NCBI GenBank assembly: GCA_028455995.1
Contig: JABELC010000003.1
Location: 1,798,001 to 1,862,000 of the forward strand
DNA: 64,000 bases
Reading direction: 5' to 3'
Source of the DNA: Scleromitrula shiraiana
Taxonomy: Eukaryota; Ascomycota; Leotiomycetes; Helotiales; Sclerotiniaceae
How positions within the stretch are numbered: the first letter of the stretch is position 1; each line of letters begins with the position of its first letter. Both the position numbers and the translations under genes were made by a program. This document shows, in pieces, positions 1 through 12,620 of this stretch. The notes below the pieces were generated by a model. The model was given only the letters and a program-made list of their open reading frames with translations, was not told the DNA's origin and searched no databases.

Positions 1-1000
1 AATTATTTAATTATTTATAAATTATATAATATATTTAAATAAATTAATTATAATAATATAAATAAAAATAAAATCAACAAATTAACAAAATATTATAATC
101 AATATCAAATATATAGCAAATTATTAAAAAAATTTAAATTCAAAATTAATAATAATAAAAATAATAATATTTAATTCAATTATATAATCATAATTAATAT
201 TATATATATCAATAAAAAAAATAATATTATATATATTTAATAAAACAATAAAATATTAAATAATAATATTTTTAAATAATTTATTAATAAAATATATTTA
301 AAATATAATTTAATTTAAATAAATTAATATTTATATAAAATTTTTAAATTATATTATTATTAATATAAATATATAATTTATTATAAAAAAATTCAATAAA
401 TATATAAATATTATAATAATCAAAATAAAAATGATTTTTATAAAATTTTATTAATCAATCAATAAAATTAAATAATATTATAAAATCATATAATAAATAT
501 TTGAGATTTTATAAAACAAATTATAATAATCTGATTTTATAAAAAAATAAATATTATAAATAATAATAAAAACTATAAATAATTTAATAAACCCTAATAA
601 ATTAATTTCAACATTTCTAATATTCAATATATTTATATATATAAAAAAATTGAATTTATTAATAAAAACTATTATTAATCAAATAATGAAATTATAAAAA
701 ACAAATAATAAAATTTATAAATATAAAATAATTCAATTAATAAAAAATACATTACAAAAACAAAATAAATTATCTATATATACAATATATAACTTAAAAA
801 TACACTTAAAAATTTTAATATATAAAAAGATTGCAAAAATAAAAAAAAAATAAATAAAACTTTATATCTTTAAATTAATAAAAAATAAAAATTATAAAAT
901 CAATATAAATAATTATATTATAATAATATAATCAATATTAATTCATTTATATTATAAAAAATTTATTAATTCAATATCAATACTATCGATAACATATACA
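1..1000 (+). pseudogene. Copia-1a integrase remnant
   Basis: In its working form this would be the integrase domain of a Ty1/copia polyprotein, which inserts the cDNA into the host genome. The clearest block is at about 583-700. It reads NKLISTFLIFNIFIYIKKLN, the decayed form of the segment where fungal copia integrases carry a GPDGLVPTLLVFG-type motif after the DDE core. The zinc-binding segment lies at the window edge and is only partly present. Many in-frame TAA and TAG codons interrupt the frame at former Gln and Trp positions. The assignment rests on column-by-column agreement with the copies at 23170-24260 and 47135-48160. Confidence 0.7.
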
Positions 1001-1499
1001 AAAAACTATATACCATCTATATCCACAAACAATAACAATAATCAATCAATTGCTTAAAAAACATTAAAAACAATAATACTCAAACCAACAATTCACAAAT
1101 ATAATAAACTAAAAAAAAGTTAAAGCTCTAATATTTCACTATCAATAGCGATTCAATCTCATCAATATATCTAATAAAATATATAATAAAAAATACAATC
1201 TAAATTATATATAAAAAATAAAGATTTTAAAAAAATACTATTAAATATCATAATATTATTAAATAATAAATATACTACATATCTAATTAATACTTTCTTT
1301 ATAAAAAAATTAATTTCCTCTATTAAATAAACTAAATATAATAAAAAAAAAACAAATAAAATATATATAAAATCAAAAAAAAAAATTAAATAAATTAATA
1401 AAAATTAATATATTCAAAATAATAAAACAAAAAAATATTTCAATAAAAATAAAAATCTTTAAATACAAATAAATTAATAAATTCAAATATCTAAATATA

Positions 1500-2900
1500 A
1501 AAAACATATATAAAAAATCAAAGTTTATTATATAAAGTTTTAATAATATAAAAAAATATATTATATTTATATAATTTTTAACTATATAATATTTAATTTA
1601 TTAATTAATATTAATAATTATAACTATTATAATAATAATAAAAAACAATAATATATTTAATATTTATTTATATAATATCATTTAAATATATATATAAATA
1701 AATTCAAAATTTATATATTTTATTTTTATATATATAATTCTAGAAATAAAATATTTATTTAAAATTATATTTTATATAATATAATTATTATATAAAATCC
1801 CAAAAATAAAAAGTCATTAATTCAATATATATTTAAACTATTATATTATAAAATTTAAAATAACAATATCAATATATAATCTTTATTTATTACATATATA
1901 AAAATAAAGATTTAGAATTATAATAATATAAATTAATAATACTTTAATCATTATTAATAAATAATTTATTTATAAAAAAAAATATTATTTAAAAAAAACT
2001 AAATTTTTATATAAAAAACAAAAATAACTAATTAAAATATATTTATTTAAATTCAATAATAACTTAATATTATTAAAAAATTCAATAATTATAATAAATC
2101 AAAAATTTTAATATAAAAATATAAAACAAATTAAAAATATTAATATCAACATATATAAAACATATAATAAATTCTAAAAAAATATAACATCAAAAAAACA
2201 ATATATTATATAATATATTTATAATATTTATATCACAATCTATTTTTAATTTAAAACTTTATTTAATTTAATATAAACTATATAAAATACTAAACTAAAT
2301 AACAAAAATATAAAAATATTTAATAAATATATATAATAATAATAAAAAAACCCTATAAAAAAACTTTAATTTATATTATTTAATTTTAATACTTTTAATA
2401 TATATATATTTATTAATACTTTATATATTAATAATCCCAATTTATTATTTTAAATCAAATATATTATTATATTAATAAACAAAAATAAAAATATAAATAT
2501 TATATATTAATCTTTAATTAAATATAAATATATTATTTAAACCATATTAACATTAAAACTTTATATAATGATTTTCAATTTCAATATAACAATTATTATC
2601 AAAAATATAATCAATAAAATCTTTAATAATCATATTTTATTATTAATTATTTATATTAATTTATATTCTTTATTTCAACTATTAACTAAATTTAAAATAA
2701 TAATCAAAAAACAATTTATAATCAATATTATAATACTATATTAATCATATAAATATAAAAAAATTACAAAAATACAATAAATTAACAACAACAATAATCC
2801 AATAAACACAATAATAAAAACAAAACTTTATTTAATATTAAAAAAACTCATCAATATAAACAAAATATCAATAAAAATTAATAAATAAATTAAATATAAA
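1500..2900 (+). pseudogene. Copia-1a reverse transcriptase and RNase H remnant
   Basis: This is the decayed RT-RNase H part of a copia Pol. It starts near 1516 with the segment that aligns to the copia SRLVIQ-like start. Around 1790-1850 it keeps the fungal copia RT signature (Pro-Leu-Tyr-Gly-Ile-Pro-Glu-Ala-Gly-Asn-His-Trp-Phe in the family) as I-P-K-I-K-S-H-stop-F; the stop at 1818-1820 replaces Trp. The catalytic Asp-Asp of the Gln-Thr-Asp-Asp-Thr motif is Asn-Asn (AAT AAT, 1935-1940), and the preceding Gln is TAA. Each change is explained by G to A or C to T. It cannot encode an active enzyme. Confidence 0.75.
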
Positions 2901-3239
2901 GAAAAATTTTGATTTTTCTTTATTTATTTTTTAAAAAATAACTAAACAATAATCAATTTTATTTATTCAATTTATATATGATCATTACAAAATAAAATAA
3001 TAAAAAATATAATATAAAAAATAATAATAATATAAAATAATAATAATATACAATTCAAATAATACTTATTTTAATTTAATTTTAAAATATTATATTATAT
3101 ATAAATAAATTATAAAAATTTCAAAATAATAAAAAATTAAAAAAAACTTATTTTATTTTTACTTTATATAAATAATTTATAATTTTTATAAATTTTAATT
3201 TTTTATATATATAACATCAAACTTTCAAAAAATTGCTAA

Positions 3240-3399
3240 TATTTATATAATTAAATATATAATCTTATATTATATATCAATTAAGAAAATATATATTTTC
3301 AATAATATACAATACCTTTTTTAAACTTCTTGAACAAATAATATAATATTGATTAACAACATAATTATATAGTTCTATACCCCTGGAGTTATACAAACA
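3240..3399 (+). repeat. Copia-1a 3' LTR
   Basis: 160 bp, matched base for base to the 5' LTR at 6599-6759. The family start TGTCTGTATAG is TATTTATATAA here, and the GC-rich core of the 5' LTR has become an A/T string purely by G to A and C to T changes. The last 30 bases (ATACCCCTGGAGTTATACAA and the terminal CA) are well preserved. The right end at 3399 abuts Copia-2 sequence. Confidence 0.85.
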
Positions 3400-3668
3400 A
3401 TGACTTTAATTTTAATCTCAATTTTGATTTCGATTTTAATTTTGAGAATAATCTTTTTGATTATTTAGATTTTGAAGATTTTGAGATTAATTTTATTTTA
3501 TTTGATATTAATAAATAATTTAAAAGTTTTGTAAAATATTATATATTAAATAATAATGAATATAATAATTAAATAAATAATATTAAATATAAATTAATTA
3601 TTTATAAAAATAATTATAAATAAGTTAATTTATTTAAATAGTATTAATATTTTAATATTTTATTTAGA

Positions 3669-4063
3669 CTCGGTCAAATTAAAATTGAAGCACGCGCAAA
3701 ATAAGCGAATCGCCTTAAAATCCACGATTTTGTACAAAACACCTCTTGCGCCGATGTAAATAAATCGATCAATTATTTATAGAATTATTTAAAATATTGA
3801 ATATACATTATTTTTATATTAAAATATTTATTATTAAAATTTAAAGATTAAATAATGATTTTAAAATTTGTAATATTTAATTAAATATAAAGTAAAAATC
3901 ATATAAAAATACTATAATTTTAAGTTAATTTAAATCAAGCTAATCATTATATTAAAAAATAATCAAGATATATATGAATATATATAAAAAAAAGCTTTTA
4001 TTTAATATAAATATTATATATATTAAAAGTATATAAAAAATATAATATAATAAAGTAAAAAAG
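3669..4063 (+). mobile_element. MITE-1 copy 3, left half only
   Basis: It starts with the terminal inverted repeat CTCGGTCAAATTAAAATTGA, followed by a GC-holding stretch (GCACGCG, GCGCCGATG, AAATCGATCAATTA) like the left end of the complete MITE at 37578. Similarity runs through the left arm and into the centre and ends near 4063, where Copia-2 sequence resumes. The right arm and right terminal repeat are missing. The base pair before the element is GA rather than the TA seen at the complete copy. No transposase is encoded. Confidence 0.75.
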
Positions 4064-5230
4064 AGTAATTTATTAAAATCAATTAAATAATTATATAAAA
4101 TTCTCTTTAATAAAATATATATTATAAAATTGAATTTATTACTAAAAATATATAACAATTTTATTTATATAATAAAACTTTTTATAGTTTATTAAAATTA
4201 TTTTATATATTTTTAAAAATATTTAGATTTATTTAAAATATTTATTATTATAATTATAAAGATTTATATATTTATTATAGTATAAAAAGATATAAAGATC
4301 AAGTCTAAAAATGAATCGTTTTTTAAAAAAAAAATAATAATATAATTAAATAAAATTTTAATAATTAATGATTTTTAAAAAGAAATTAAAATGATAATAA
4401 TTTATAATTTTAAAATAGAAATATGTATTTTAATAATCAAATTCCATAATTTAATAATAATCATTATAATCAAAAATAAAAAATATATCATATTTATAAA
4501 AAGAAAAAAATATTAATCAACTAAATATATTTTTAAAAAATAAATCATAATGAAAAACAAATTTAATTAAAAAATAAAATCGAGATTTAGCTTTAATAAT
4601 ATATAAAATTTCAATAAAAACTATAATCAATATAGTTAAAACAAATATAATAATAATAATAATTTTATTTATATAATCAAAAAATTAGAATATTTCAATT
4701 AAAATTATATTTTAATAATAATAATAATAATAATAATATTAAAATATTTATTATTTTATATAATTTTTGCATTATTATAAATAATAATTAAAATAATTTT
4801 ATTATAAAACTTAATAATTTAATTATTTTATATATTTATATTAGTGAAATTAGTCAAAAATTTAAGATTTATTTATAAATTAAATATTATAATAAATATA
4901 AATCTATTAATATAATAATTGATTTTAATATTATAAAACAATCAATTATTAATTATAAGCAAATTTTAGCATTATAAAAATTTATTCGAATCAATATAAA
5001 GACTCTAAATTCAACCATAAATTTTAGATTTAATTTTAATAATATTTTTTTTATTAAAATTATTTTAATCATTAACTTAATTAATATAATTAATATTTAT
5101 ATTGTTAATATCAATATTTTACTTTTATTAAATCTTATAAATATAGATTATATTTAAATTTTATTTAATAATATTAAAAATCAATTTTCAAATATTAATA
5201 ATAAAACATAAAAATTATTAAATATTATAA
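4064..5230 (+). pseudogene. Copia-2a gag C-terminus and protease remnant
   Basis: Remnant of the gag end and the aspartic protease that matures the copia polyprotein. The protease core is at about 4915-5175. The active-site triplet reads Asp-Phe-Asn (4921-4929), decayed from an Asp-Ser/Thr-Gly motif; the downstream segment I-D-F-N-I-I-K-Q-S follows the fungal copia layout. About 200 bases later, LLNLINIDYI-stop-ILFNN (near 5127-5170) matches the family's LLxLADMDRLxVYFNN block. Before it, runs of AAT repeats (4640-4740) encode Asn-rich gag linker. Frames are broken by stops at Gln and Trp positions. Confidence 0.65.
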
Positions 5231-6110
5231 ATATATATTTGTTGATTAATTAATCTTTTTTTAAGAATTCTAGTAATTTATTATAGAATTATTAAATATA
5301 AATAAAGAATATTATTTATTTAAAATCGAGTTATATTATATTTATAAATAAACAAAATATTTTTTTATTAAAGAATTATATAATTTATTTAATTATATTA
5401 ATTATAAAAATAAATTGAATTATAAATAATTAAAATAATTTATAAAATATTGCAAAAAATGCTAATTTTATATTAATAAGTCTAAAAGATTTAAATTCAA
5501 ATTTTATAATAATATTCAATTTAATTTTATTATTATAATTAATATAATGTATATTAATAATAATCTTATTCTTTATATTATTAATAAAATAATTTAGTTT
5601 AATATTATATGTTTTATTAAAAATTTATTAATAATAATAATATAGAATATATTTTATTTTATATAGATTAATATTTATAATAACTTTTTTAAATTAATTA
5701 TTTATAATTAAAAAATTTATTTTATAGAAAAAGATTTTATTAATAATATTCATATAATTATAATTAAAATTAAATATATATTCATAAGAATCTATCACTT
5801 TATCAAAATGATTAAATATTATCGTAAAATAATTTAATAAATATATATAATTATTATTAAAAAACTCGAAAGCATTAAAAAAATCAATAAAGATATAAAA
5901 TTATAAATGATTATTAAAGCTATTAATGATATTATTAATCTAAATAGTCTTATCTTCACCTTATTAATATTCGATACATTTCTCTATTTAACATCTTTTA
6001 ACTTTTTTATTTTATTCATTTTATAATATATTACTATAATCAATAAAATAATAAAAAAAATAAAAAAAATATATATTAAATAAACAATAATAAATATTTT
6101 ATATCAATAT
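5231..6110 (+). pseudogene. Copia-2a integrase remnant
   Basis: One of the most readable proteins of the window. The zinc-binding Cys pair survives as Cys-Lys-Lys-Cys (5451-5462) followed by a stop. The catalytic core follows, with the segment equivalent to the fungal copia GMVERYH motif read as FIKMIKYYR. At 5907-6000 comes IIKAINDIINLNSLIFTLLI, the decayed KAxNDTxGPDGLVPTLLVFG signature of fungal copia integrases. Several former Gln and Trp codons are TAA or TAG. The downstream linker to 6598 contains no recognisable domain; the RT that should follow was cut off by the Copia-1 insertion at 6599. Confidence 0.8.
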
Positions 6111-6598
6111 AATAAACTATTTATACTTTATTTATATAATCTCAAATTTAGATCTTTAATTCTTATTCATTAAAAAAAAGATATTTGAAATAAACTATAT
6201 AAACTTATCAAAATAAAAGATCAAATATATATAATTAAAATAAACAATTTTAATAAAAAATTTAAAAGCATTTCAATAAAACTATATAACAAAGAATTTA
6301 AAATACCCAATAAATTATTTGATAATATAATCAATTTTTTATTAATAAAAAATCTTATTCTAAATTTAATTAATAATAAAAATTTTAACAATTCAAAAAT
6401 ATATTAATTAAAAAAAGGTATTTATATATCAAACAAAAAGTTTATTTTTAATCTAGTTTTTATTTCAACTTTATATTCAAAACTAATAATCAAAATTCTT
6501 TATCAAAAACAAACTTTAACCTATAATTAAATATATTTTAATAATAATAATAATAATAATTATATTCTTAAAAATATTTTTAATATATATATTATTAT

Positions 6599-6759
6599 TG
6601 TCTGTATAGTCAAACACGTGACCTTACGTCACGTGTCCGTTGAGGAGGCATATATCCTCGATGGCGTATAACAATCTTTTTGAATTTCTTGAACAAAATA
6701 ATATAATATAGATGTTATCTGTAATTATATAATTCTATATTTTTGGAGTCATATAAATA
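6599..6759 (+). repeat. Copia-1b 5' LTR
   Basis: 161 bp from TGTCTGTATAG to the terminal ATATAAATA. The first 75 bases are the best preserved non-AT sequence of the left third of the window, with an inverted repeat CACGTGAC-N5-GTCACGTG at 6615-6635 and a second one, GAGGA/TCCTC, at about 6641-6659. The inner half has decayed: the CCCCCGGAG of 3' LTRs is TTTTTGGAG here. It marks a precise insertion into Copia-2a. Confidence 0.9.
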
Positions 6760-7959
6760 TTAATTAGTATATATATTATAAATTAGAATTTTTATTTTAT
6801 ATATAATATTAATTTTAATAAATTCTAAATATTTTTGTTTATTATTAATAAAAAACTTTTTATAATTTTTGATAATAAAAAGTTTTATAGATTATTTAAT
6901 TTTTTGATAAAAAAAAGAATTAAACTTTATAATATTTAAATATTTATTATAAAAATAATAGTTTTCAATTTTAATTTAAATATTATAATATTTGAAAGTT
7001 TATTATAAATTAAATAATTTTTAAATCGATTTTAAAATTATAAAATTTAAATGTTTATTATAAATAAAGTAATAATAAAAATATGAATTATATTATATTA
7101 TTTAAATATATGTCAAATTGTTTAAGAAAATATTTTAATAAGTAAAAATATTGATAATAATGATTATTTTATTATAATTATAAAAATGATAATAAAATTA
7201 TTTATATAAAAATTTTTATTTAAAAACTTTTATAAAATTATTAATAATCTTTTTTTTATATTTTTATATTTATTTATTATTACTTTTTCTTTTTTGTATT
7301 TTATAATAAATTTATTTATTATATATTTATTTTATAAATCAAAATGATTATATTTGATTTAAAAATTTTAATAGAATAAGTTTTGATTTGATATTAGATT
7401 TATTTTATAAATTAAAGCAATTAAATTTAGTTTAAAGCTTTATTAGACTGAATTTTTGATTTGATATTAGATATTTATTTAATAATAATAAAAGAATTAA
7501 GCAAAAATAAATTTAATAATAATTATTATATTATTTGATAAGTAGATATAAAACATTATTAAAAATATTTTTTTATTTTATATTATAATATTATAAGCAA
7601 TATAATAAATAAAAGCAATATAGAAAAAGAAAGAAGATTAAAAAGTATAAATATAATCATGAATTTTAGAGAATTATAAAGAGAAAGTAATTTATTAAAT
7701 ATAAATATTTAAAATTTAAGATTATTATTAATATTTTGATAATTAAAATGAATTTTTAATCAAATTAAAAAACTTTAATTAGTATTAAAGATATTATTAA
7801 AAAATTTTAATAAAAATTTAATATGTATAAATTTATTATAAAAACAATATTAATAAAAAATATTTAAACAAATATAAATTTCAATATTTTAAATATAAAT
7901 AAAAATCTTTTTATTTAAAAATATAATAAATAGCATTTTTAAAAAGTTTATATTTGATT

Positions 7960-9522
7960 TTAAAAGAAAATAATAATAAAAAAATAATAATATATATAAT
8001 TTTGAGTATAATCAAGATTTTAAATCTAAATAAAATAAAGAGCATTATAAAGATTTATTTGATAAATTATTTTTAAGCGATTTAAACTTTATTAATAAAT
8101 ATAAAGAATATAATATAGAAAATTTATATATAATAAATTATTATTTAAAATATAAATTCGATAAATATATAATTAATAATTTAAAGATTTTTATTAATAT
8201 AGATTTATAGATAAATTTTAAAGAGATGTTCAAAGATATAAAGATAAAGATACTTTAAATATTAAATAAAAAATATTTAATAATAATGAAAAAAACATTA
8301 TAAAAGGGTAATGTTTATATTAATATATTAATATTAATAGTCTATATATTATAAAATGTAATATATATAAGATTATGTTTTAAATGAATTAAGATTTAGT
8401 TAAAGAAGATTTATAGAAACTCATTAATAAAATTTAGATTTAGCAACATAAAGATAATAATAGAAAATTTGAAGTAGAAATGAGATTAAAAAAAAAGTAT
8501 AAAAAAACAAATTGAAAAAGAAAACAAATTAAATAAAATATTTTAATTATATAAACAATAATTAATTTATTAAAACATTTTAATAAATTATTAAAAAATA
8601 TTTAATTTATAATAAAGATTGATTTTAAATATTTATTTAAAATTATTTTAATAATAATGATATATAATTTAATAAATTATATTATTTAATAAATAATTTT
8701 ATTTAATAATTATATATTATATAATGATTAAAATTATTAAAATAAAAATAATTATGATAAAAATTACTGTAATCAAAATAATTATATATTTTAATTTGAT
8801 TAAAATTATTTTGATCAAAATCAATTTAGTTAAAATCAATTTAATCAAAATCATTATAATATAAATAATTATAATATAAATAATTATAGTAGAAATTACT
8901 ACAATCAAAACAACCGTATACCTTAATTTGGTTAGATTCAACTTAATCGAAATCAACCCAGTCAAGATTATCGCATATCCCAGATCGATCAAAATAATTA
9001 TAATCAAGATAATCGTGATTTTCAATGCAAATAAAACTAAAAAAAAGAATAAAGAAATAAAAAAATATATATATATAAAAATAAATATAAAAATCAAAAA
9101 TATTATTAAAAGAAAGTTATTAATATTATATATTAAAAGTCTAATATTAAATCAATTTAAACAAAATATATAATAACACAATAAAATTTAATAATAAAAA
9201 TAATAATTTTGATTATAAATTAATTATATATAAATTAATTTTATAATATATAAATATTTTAAATGAATTTATAATAATAATATTTTTAATTATATTTAAA
9301 AACAAAATATTTAAATATTATATATTGAATTTTATTATATTCCCATAAAAAATAAAGAATTTAATTATAAAGTTTAAAGCATAATATTAAAAAAAATTAT
9401 ATTATTATAATATAATAAATAAATAACTAAAATTAATAATAAAAAATATTATAAATAAAAATTAAAAAAAAAAACTTAAATAATACTTAAAGTTATTTTT
9501 TATAAAAATAAAGCGATTATAT
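7960..9522 (+). pseudogene. Copia-1b gag remnant with Gln/Asn-rich repeats
   Basis: Gag would form the particle that packages the retrotransposon RNA. From about 8040 the plus strand reads EHYKDLFDKLFLSDLNFINK and on for about 70 codons with few stops, in the same frame as the complete copy at 44401. At 8717-9030 the plus strand encodes a Gln/Asn/Tyr-rich region with QFNQN-type pentapeptides, then NYYNQNNRIP and NNYNQDNRDF. Stops sit where CAA or CAG became TAA or TAG. The long Ile-rich open frame on the opposite strand over 8717-9097 is only the antisense of these repeats. Confidence 0.65.
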
Positions 9523-11100
9523 AAAAAATATTAAATTTGATTAAATATTTATAAAAAGATTTTAAATTAATACAAATTATAAAAAATATAAAACTAATTA
9601 CAATTTTTTTATTAATCAATCGATTTATAATTTTATCAATATTAAATTTAATAATAATAATAATATTCAATCTATATCCTATTCTATATAATTTTAAAAC
9701 AAGAATATTTTATATAACTTATTTGTATTTGATAAAAAATTAATAAATAATATTTACATTATTATTTTTATTAATAAATACTATAATAAAATCAATTTAA
9801 AAAAAAAAATTAATGTTATTTATAAAGCTTATATCAATAAAAAAAATCATTTATAATAATTCTATTTTAAAAAAAACAAATATAAAATTATAATTAAAGT
9901 TATCAATTTATTATTAAATATATTTATTAAAAATATTTATATTATTTTTAATTAAATTGATGATTTAGACTACGTATAATAAATTGAATAATGTTTTTAA
10001 TTGAGAAATATTTATAATATATACATTATAAACTTATTAAATAATATATTATTTTTTTAAAAAAGTATTTTTTTTGATTTTTATATATAATTTAAAATTG
10101 ATAAAAAAATAATTTATAAAATAAAGTTTGTTATATTATTGCTTTTAAATAGATATAATCATATTATTTTTATCAATATAGATTAAAGTATTATTAAATT
10201 TAAAAGGAATATTAATTATTAATTATTTTTATATTTTTAAAAAATAATCTTTTTTTTTGATTTATATTTTTTTTTTATTTGTAAATTCTTTATTAACAAA
10301 AATAAAGGTATTATTAGTTTATAATTTGATTATATCTAATTTTTTATTTTTATCAATATAAAATAAATAATTATTAGATAAAAAAAATTATTTTGAAGGT
10401 TTTTATATAATAATTATAATATATAAAATATTAATAATTTCCTAATTTTGCGATATTATAAAATAGATATATAATTTTAAGAATCATATTTAATTCAAAG
10501 TTAATTTTTGGTAGAGGTTTGATATAAAATATGTAAATTAAGAATGTTTTTAATTAAATATATATTTATAATATATTATAAAAATATAATTAAATATATT
10601 AATATATATTCTATAAAACTATAAAATAAAATATAATTCTATAATTAATTGATTAAATAATAAAAGATTTTATTAAAATTATTTTTTTGTTTTTATTATT
10701 ATAATCTTGAATTATTAATTTAGACTTTTTAAATATTTTTAATATATTTTTATTTTTGATAAAGTTAACGAATTTATTACAAAAAATTTAAATGTCTTTT
10801 AGTATATCGTTTTTTTTAATAATTTTAAATATATTCTTTTTTAATAAATCACTTATTTTTTTTTTACAAAATAAATGAAATTGATTTATAATTAATAAAG
10901 AGTTTATAGCGATATATATATTGAAAATGTCTTTAATAATATAATTATTATTATTATTATTATTAAAGTATATTTAATTGTATTCTAAAATTTGTTTTTA
11001 ATAAGAAATCTCGATTATTAATTTTAAATACAAAATTAGAATAGAAGTTAAGTTAAAAATAAGCTTTTTGTTTAATATATAAATACTTTTTTTTGATTAA
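9523..11100 (-). pseudogene. Copia-2b reverse transcriptase and RNase H remnant
   Basis: The minus strand carries the decayed RT-RNase H module of copia Pol. The catalytic Gln-Thr-Asp-Asp-Thr motif reads stop-Thr-Asn-Asn-Thr; the two Asn codons are at complement 10310-10315, followed by FIFVNKEF. The frame agrees with the better readable copy at 56560-58080, and the RNase H part ends abruptly at 9523. Because both catalytic Asp codons changed GAY to AAT, polymerase activity is excluded whatever the stops. Confidence 0.7.
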
Positions 11101-11449
11101 AATGTTTTTAAATTATTAAAGTCTTTATTATTAATTAAATGGAGAGTAAGATTTTTTATTAATAAAAAATCGATTGTATTATTAAATAGTTTATTAAATA
11201 TTTTAAACTTTTTTTTATATAATTTTATTAAAATACTTTTGAATTCTTTATTAAAATTATTTATTTTAATTATATATATTTAATCTTTTATTTTGATAAA
11301 TTTATATAATCTATCTTAAATACCTTTTTTTTAATAAATAAAAATTAAAGATCTAAATTTAAGATTATATAAATAAAATATAAATAGTTTATTACCTTGA
11401 TATAGAATATTTATTATTATTTATTTAATATATTCCTTTCATATTTTAT

Positions 11450-12620
11450 CTATTACTTTATTAATTATAATAATATATTATAAAATAAATAAGATAAAAA
11501 AATCGAAAAATATCAAATAAAGAAATACACTAAATATTAATAAAATAAAGATAAAATCGTTTAAATTAACGATATTATTAATAATTTTAATAGTTATTTA
11601 TAGTTTTATATCCTTATTAATTTTTTTAATATCTTCGAGTTTTTTAATGATGATTATATATGTTTATCAAATTATTTTATGGTAATATTTAATTATTCCG
11701 ATAAAATAATAGGTTTAAATAAATATATATTTAATTTTAACTATAACTATATAAATATTATTAATAAAGTCTTTTTTTATAAAATAAGTTCTTTAATTAT
11801 AAATAATTAATTTAGGAAAACTATTATAAACATTAATTTATATAAAGTAAAATGCATTTTATATTGTTATTATTAATAAATTCTTAATAAAGTATATAGT
11901 ATTAAATTGGGTTACTTTACTAATAATATAAAAAATAGAATTATTATTAATATATATTATATTAATTATAATAATAAAATTGAATTTTATATTATTATAA
12001 AATTTAAATTTGCTTTTTTTAGGTTTATTAGCGTAGAATTAATATTCTTTATAATACTTTATAAATTATTTTAATTATTTATGATTAAATTTATTTTTAT
12101 AACTAATACAATTAAATAAGTTATACAATTTCTTAATAAAGAGGTGTTCTATTTATTTATAAATATGATATAATTCAACTTTAAATAAATAATATTTTTT
12201 ATCTATATTTAATAATTTTATAATAAATTACTAAAATTTTTGAGAAAAAATTAATTAATTGATAAACATATATTTATAATATTTAATAATCTTCTATATT
12301 TTATTATTGATATATTAAAATTCATTTTTAATATTATTAAATAAGATTTAAATATAGTCTATATCTGCAAAACTTAATAAAAATGAAATATTGATATTGA
12401 TAATATGGGTATTAATTATACTAATTAAACTAATAATTAAAATAGTTCTAATAAAAAGAATATTACTAAAGTTAAACCTAAAATTTATGGCTAAATCTAA
12501 AGTCTTTATATTAATTTGAATAAATTCTTATAGTATTAAAAACTATTTATAATTAATAATTGATTATTTTGTAATATTAAAATCAATTATTATATTAATA
12601 AATTTATATTTATTATAATA
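11450..12620 (-). pseudogene. Copia-2b protease and integrase remnant
   Basis: On the minus strand the protease active site reads Asp-Phe-Asn (complement 12576-12584) in the context I-D-F-N-I, as in the copies at 4921 and near 54800. The integrase follows leftwards; the fungal copia KAxNDTxGPDGLVPT segment is at about 11556-11610 and reads KIINNIVNLNDFI. The distance between the protease site and this motif matches the other Copia-2 copies. Confidence 0.65.

Larger units (their letters stand above)
1..3399 (+). mobile_element. Copia-1 copy a, 3' part, runs off left edge
   Basis: This is the 3' portion of a Ty1/copia LTR retrotransposon whose complete relative lies at 42976-50592; position 1 corresponds to about 47170 there. 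It holds the integrase, reverse transcriptase, RNase H and 3' LTR. Almost no G is left on this strand while C is common, so decay here was mainly G to A. The 3' LTR ends exactly where Copia-2 gag sequence starts at 3400, so this copy inserted into the Copia-2 copy to its right. About 2900-3239 is an A+T-rich 3' untranslated stretch without recognisable coding content. The 5' half lies outside the window. Confidence 0.85.
3400..6598 (+). mobile_element. Copia-2 copy a, gag to integrase fragment
   Basis: A Ty1/copia fragment colinear with 53500-56470 of the longer copy at 52023-58677. It begins inside gag, right after the LTR of Copia-1a, and stops before the reverse transcriptase at 6598, where the 5' LTR of another Copia-1 starts. 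A half MITE (3669-4063) sits in it, and about 175 bp found at 53765-53940 in the long copy are missing here. The first part keeps G and has lost C; the homologous part of the 53.5-kb copy shows the reverse. No LTR of its own is present. Confidence 0.85.
6599..9522 (+). mobile_element. Copia-1 copy b, 5' LTR and gag part
   Basis: The 5' part of Copia-1, colinear with 42976 to about 45930 of the complete copy. It contains the LTR, a leader of about 1.2 kb (6760-7950, A+T-rich, no readable domain) and the gag region. It stops at about 9522, where the decayed 3' end of a minus-strand Copia-2 begins. The leader and first gag part keep G and have lost C. The next Copia-1 sequence downstream, at 21754, repeats the last 160 bp of this copy before going on, so the two are not simply one element split cleanly. 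Confidence 0.85.

Noticed and set aside
3952..4158. 68-codon minus-strand open frame
   Set aside because: It spans the junction of a non-coding MITE half and Copia-2 sequence, and its residues are those encoded by A+T-rich DNA.
6615..6635. CACGTG inverted repeat as a transcription terminator hairpin
   Set aside because: It has no following T-run of note, occurs near the start of an LTR and consists of two E-box-like sites; intrinsic terminators are not expected in a fungal genome.
8717..9097. Long Ile/Leu-rich open frame on the minus strand, looking like a membrane protein (similar ones at 29317-29661 plus, 45079-45504 minus, 62092-62499 plus)
   Set aside because: Each is the antisense of the Gln/Asn-rich gag repeats of Copia-1; CAA and AAT read backwards give Leu, Ile and Val. 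The sense strand carries the conserved gag frame.
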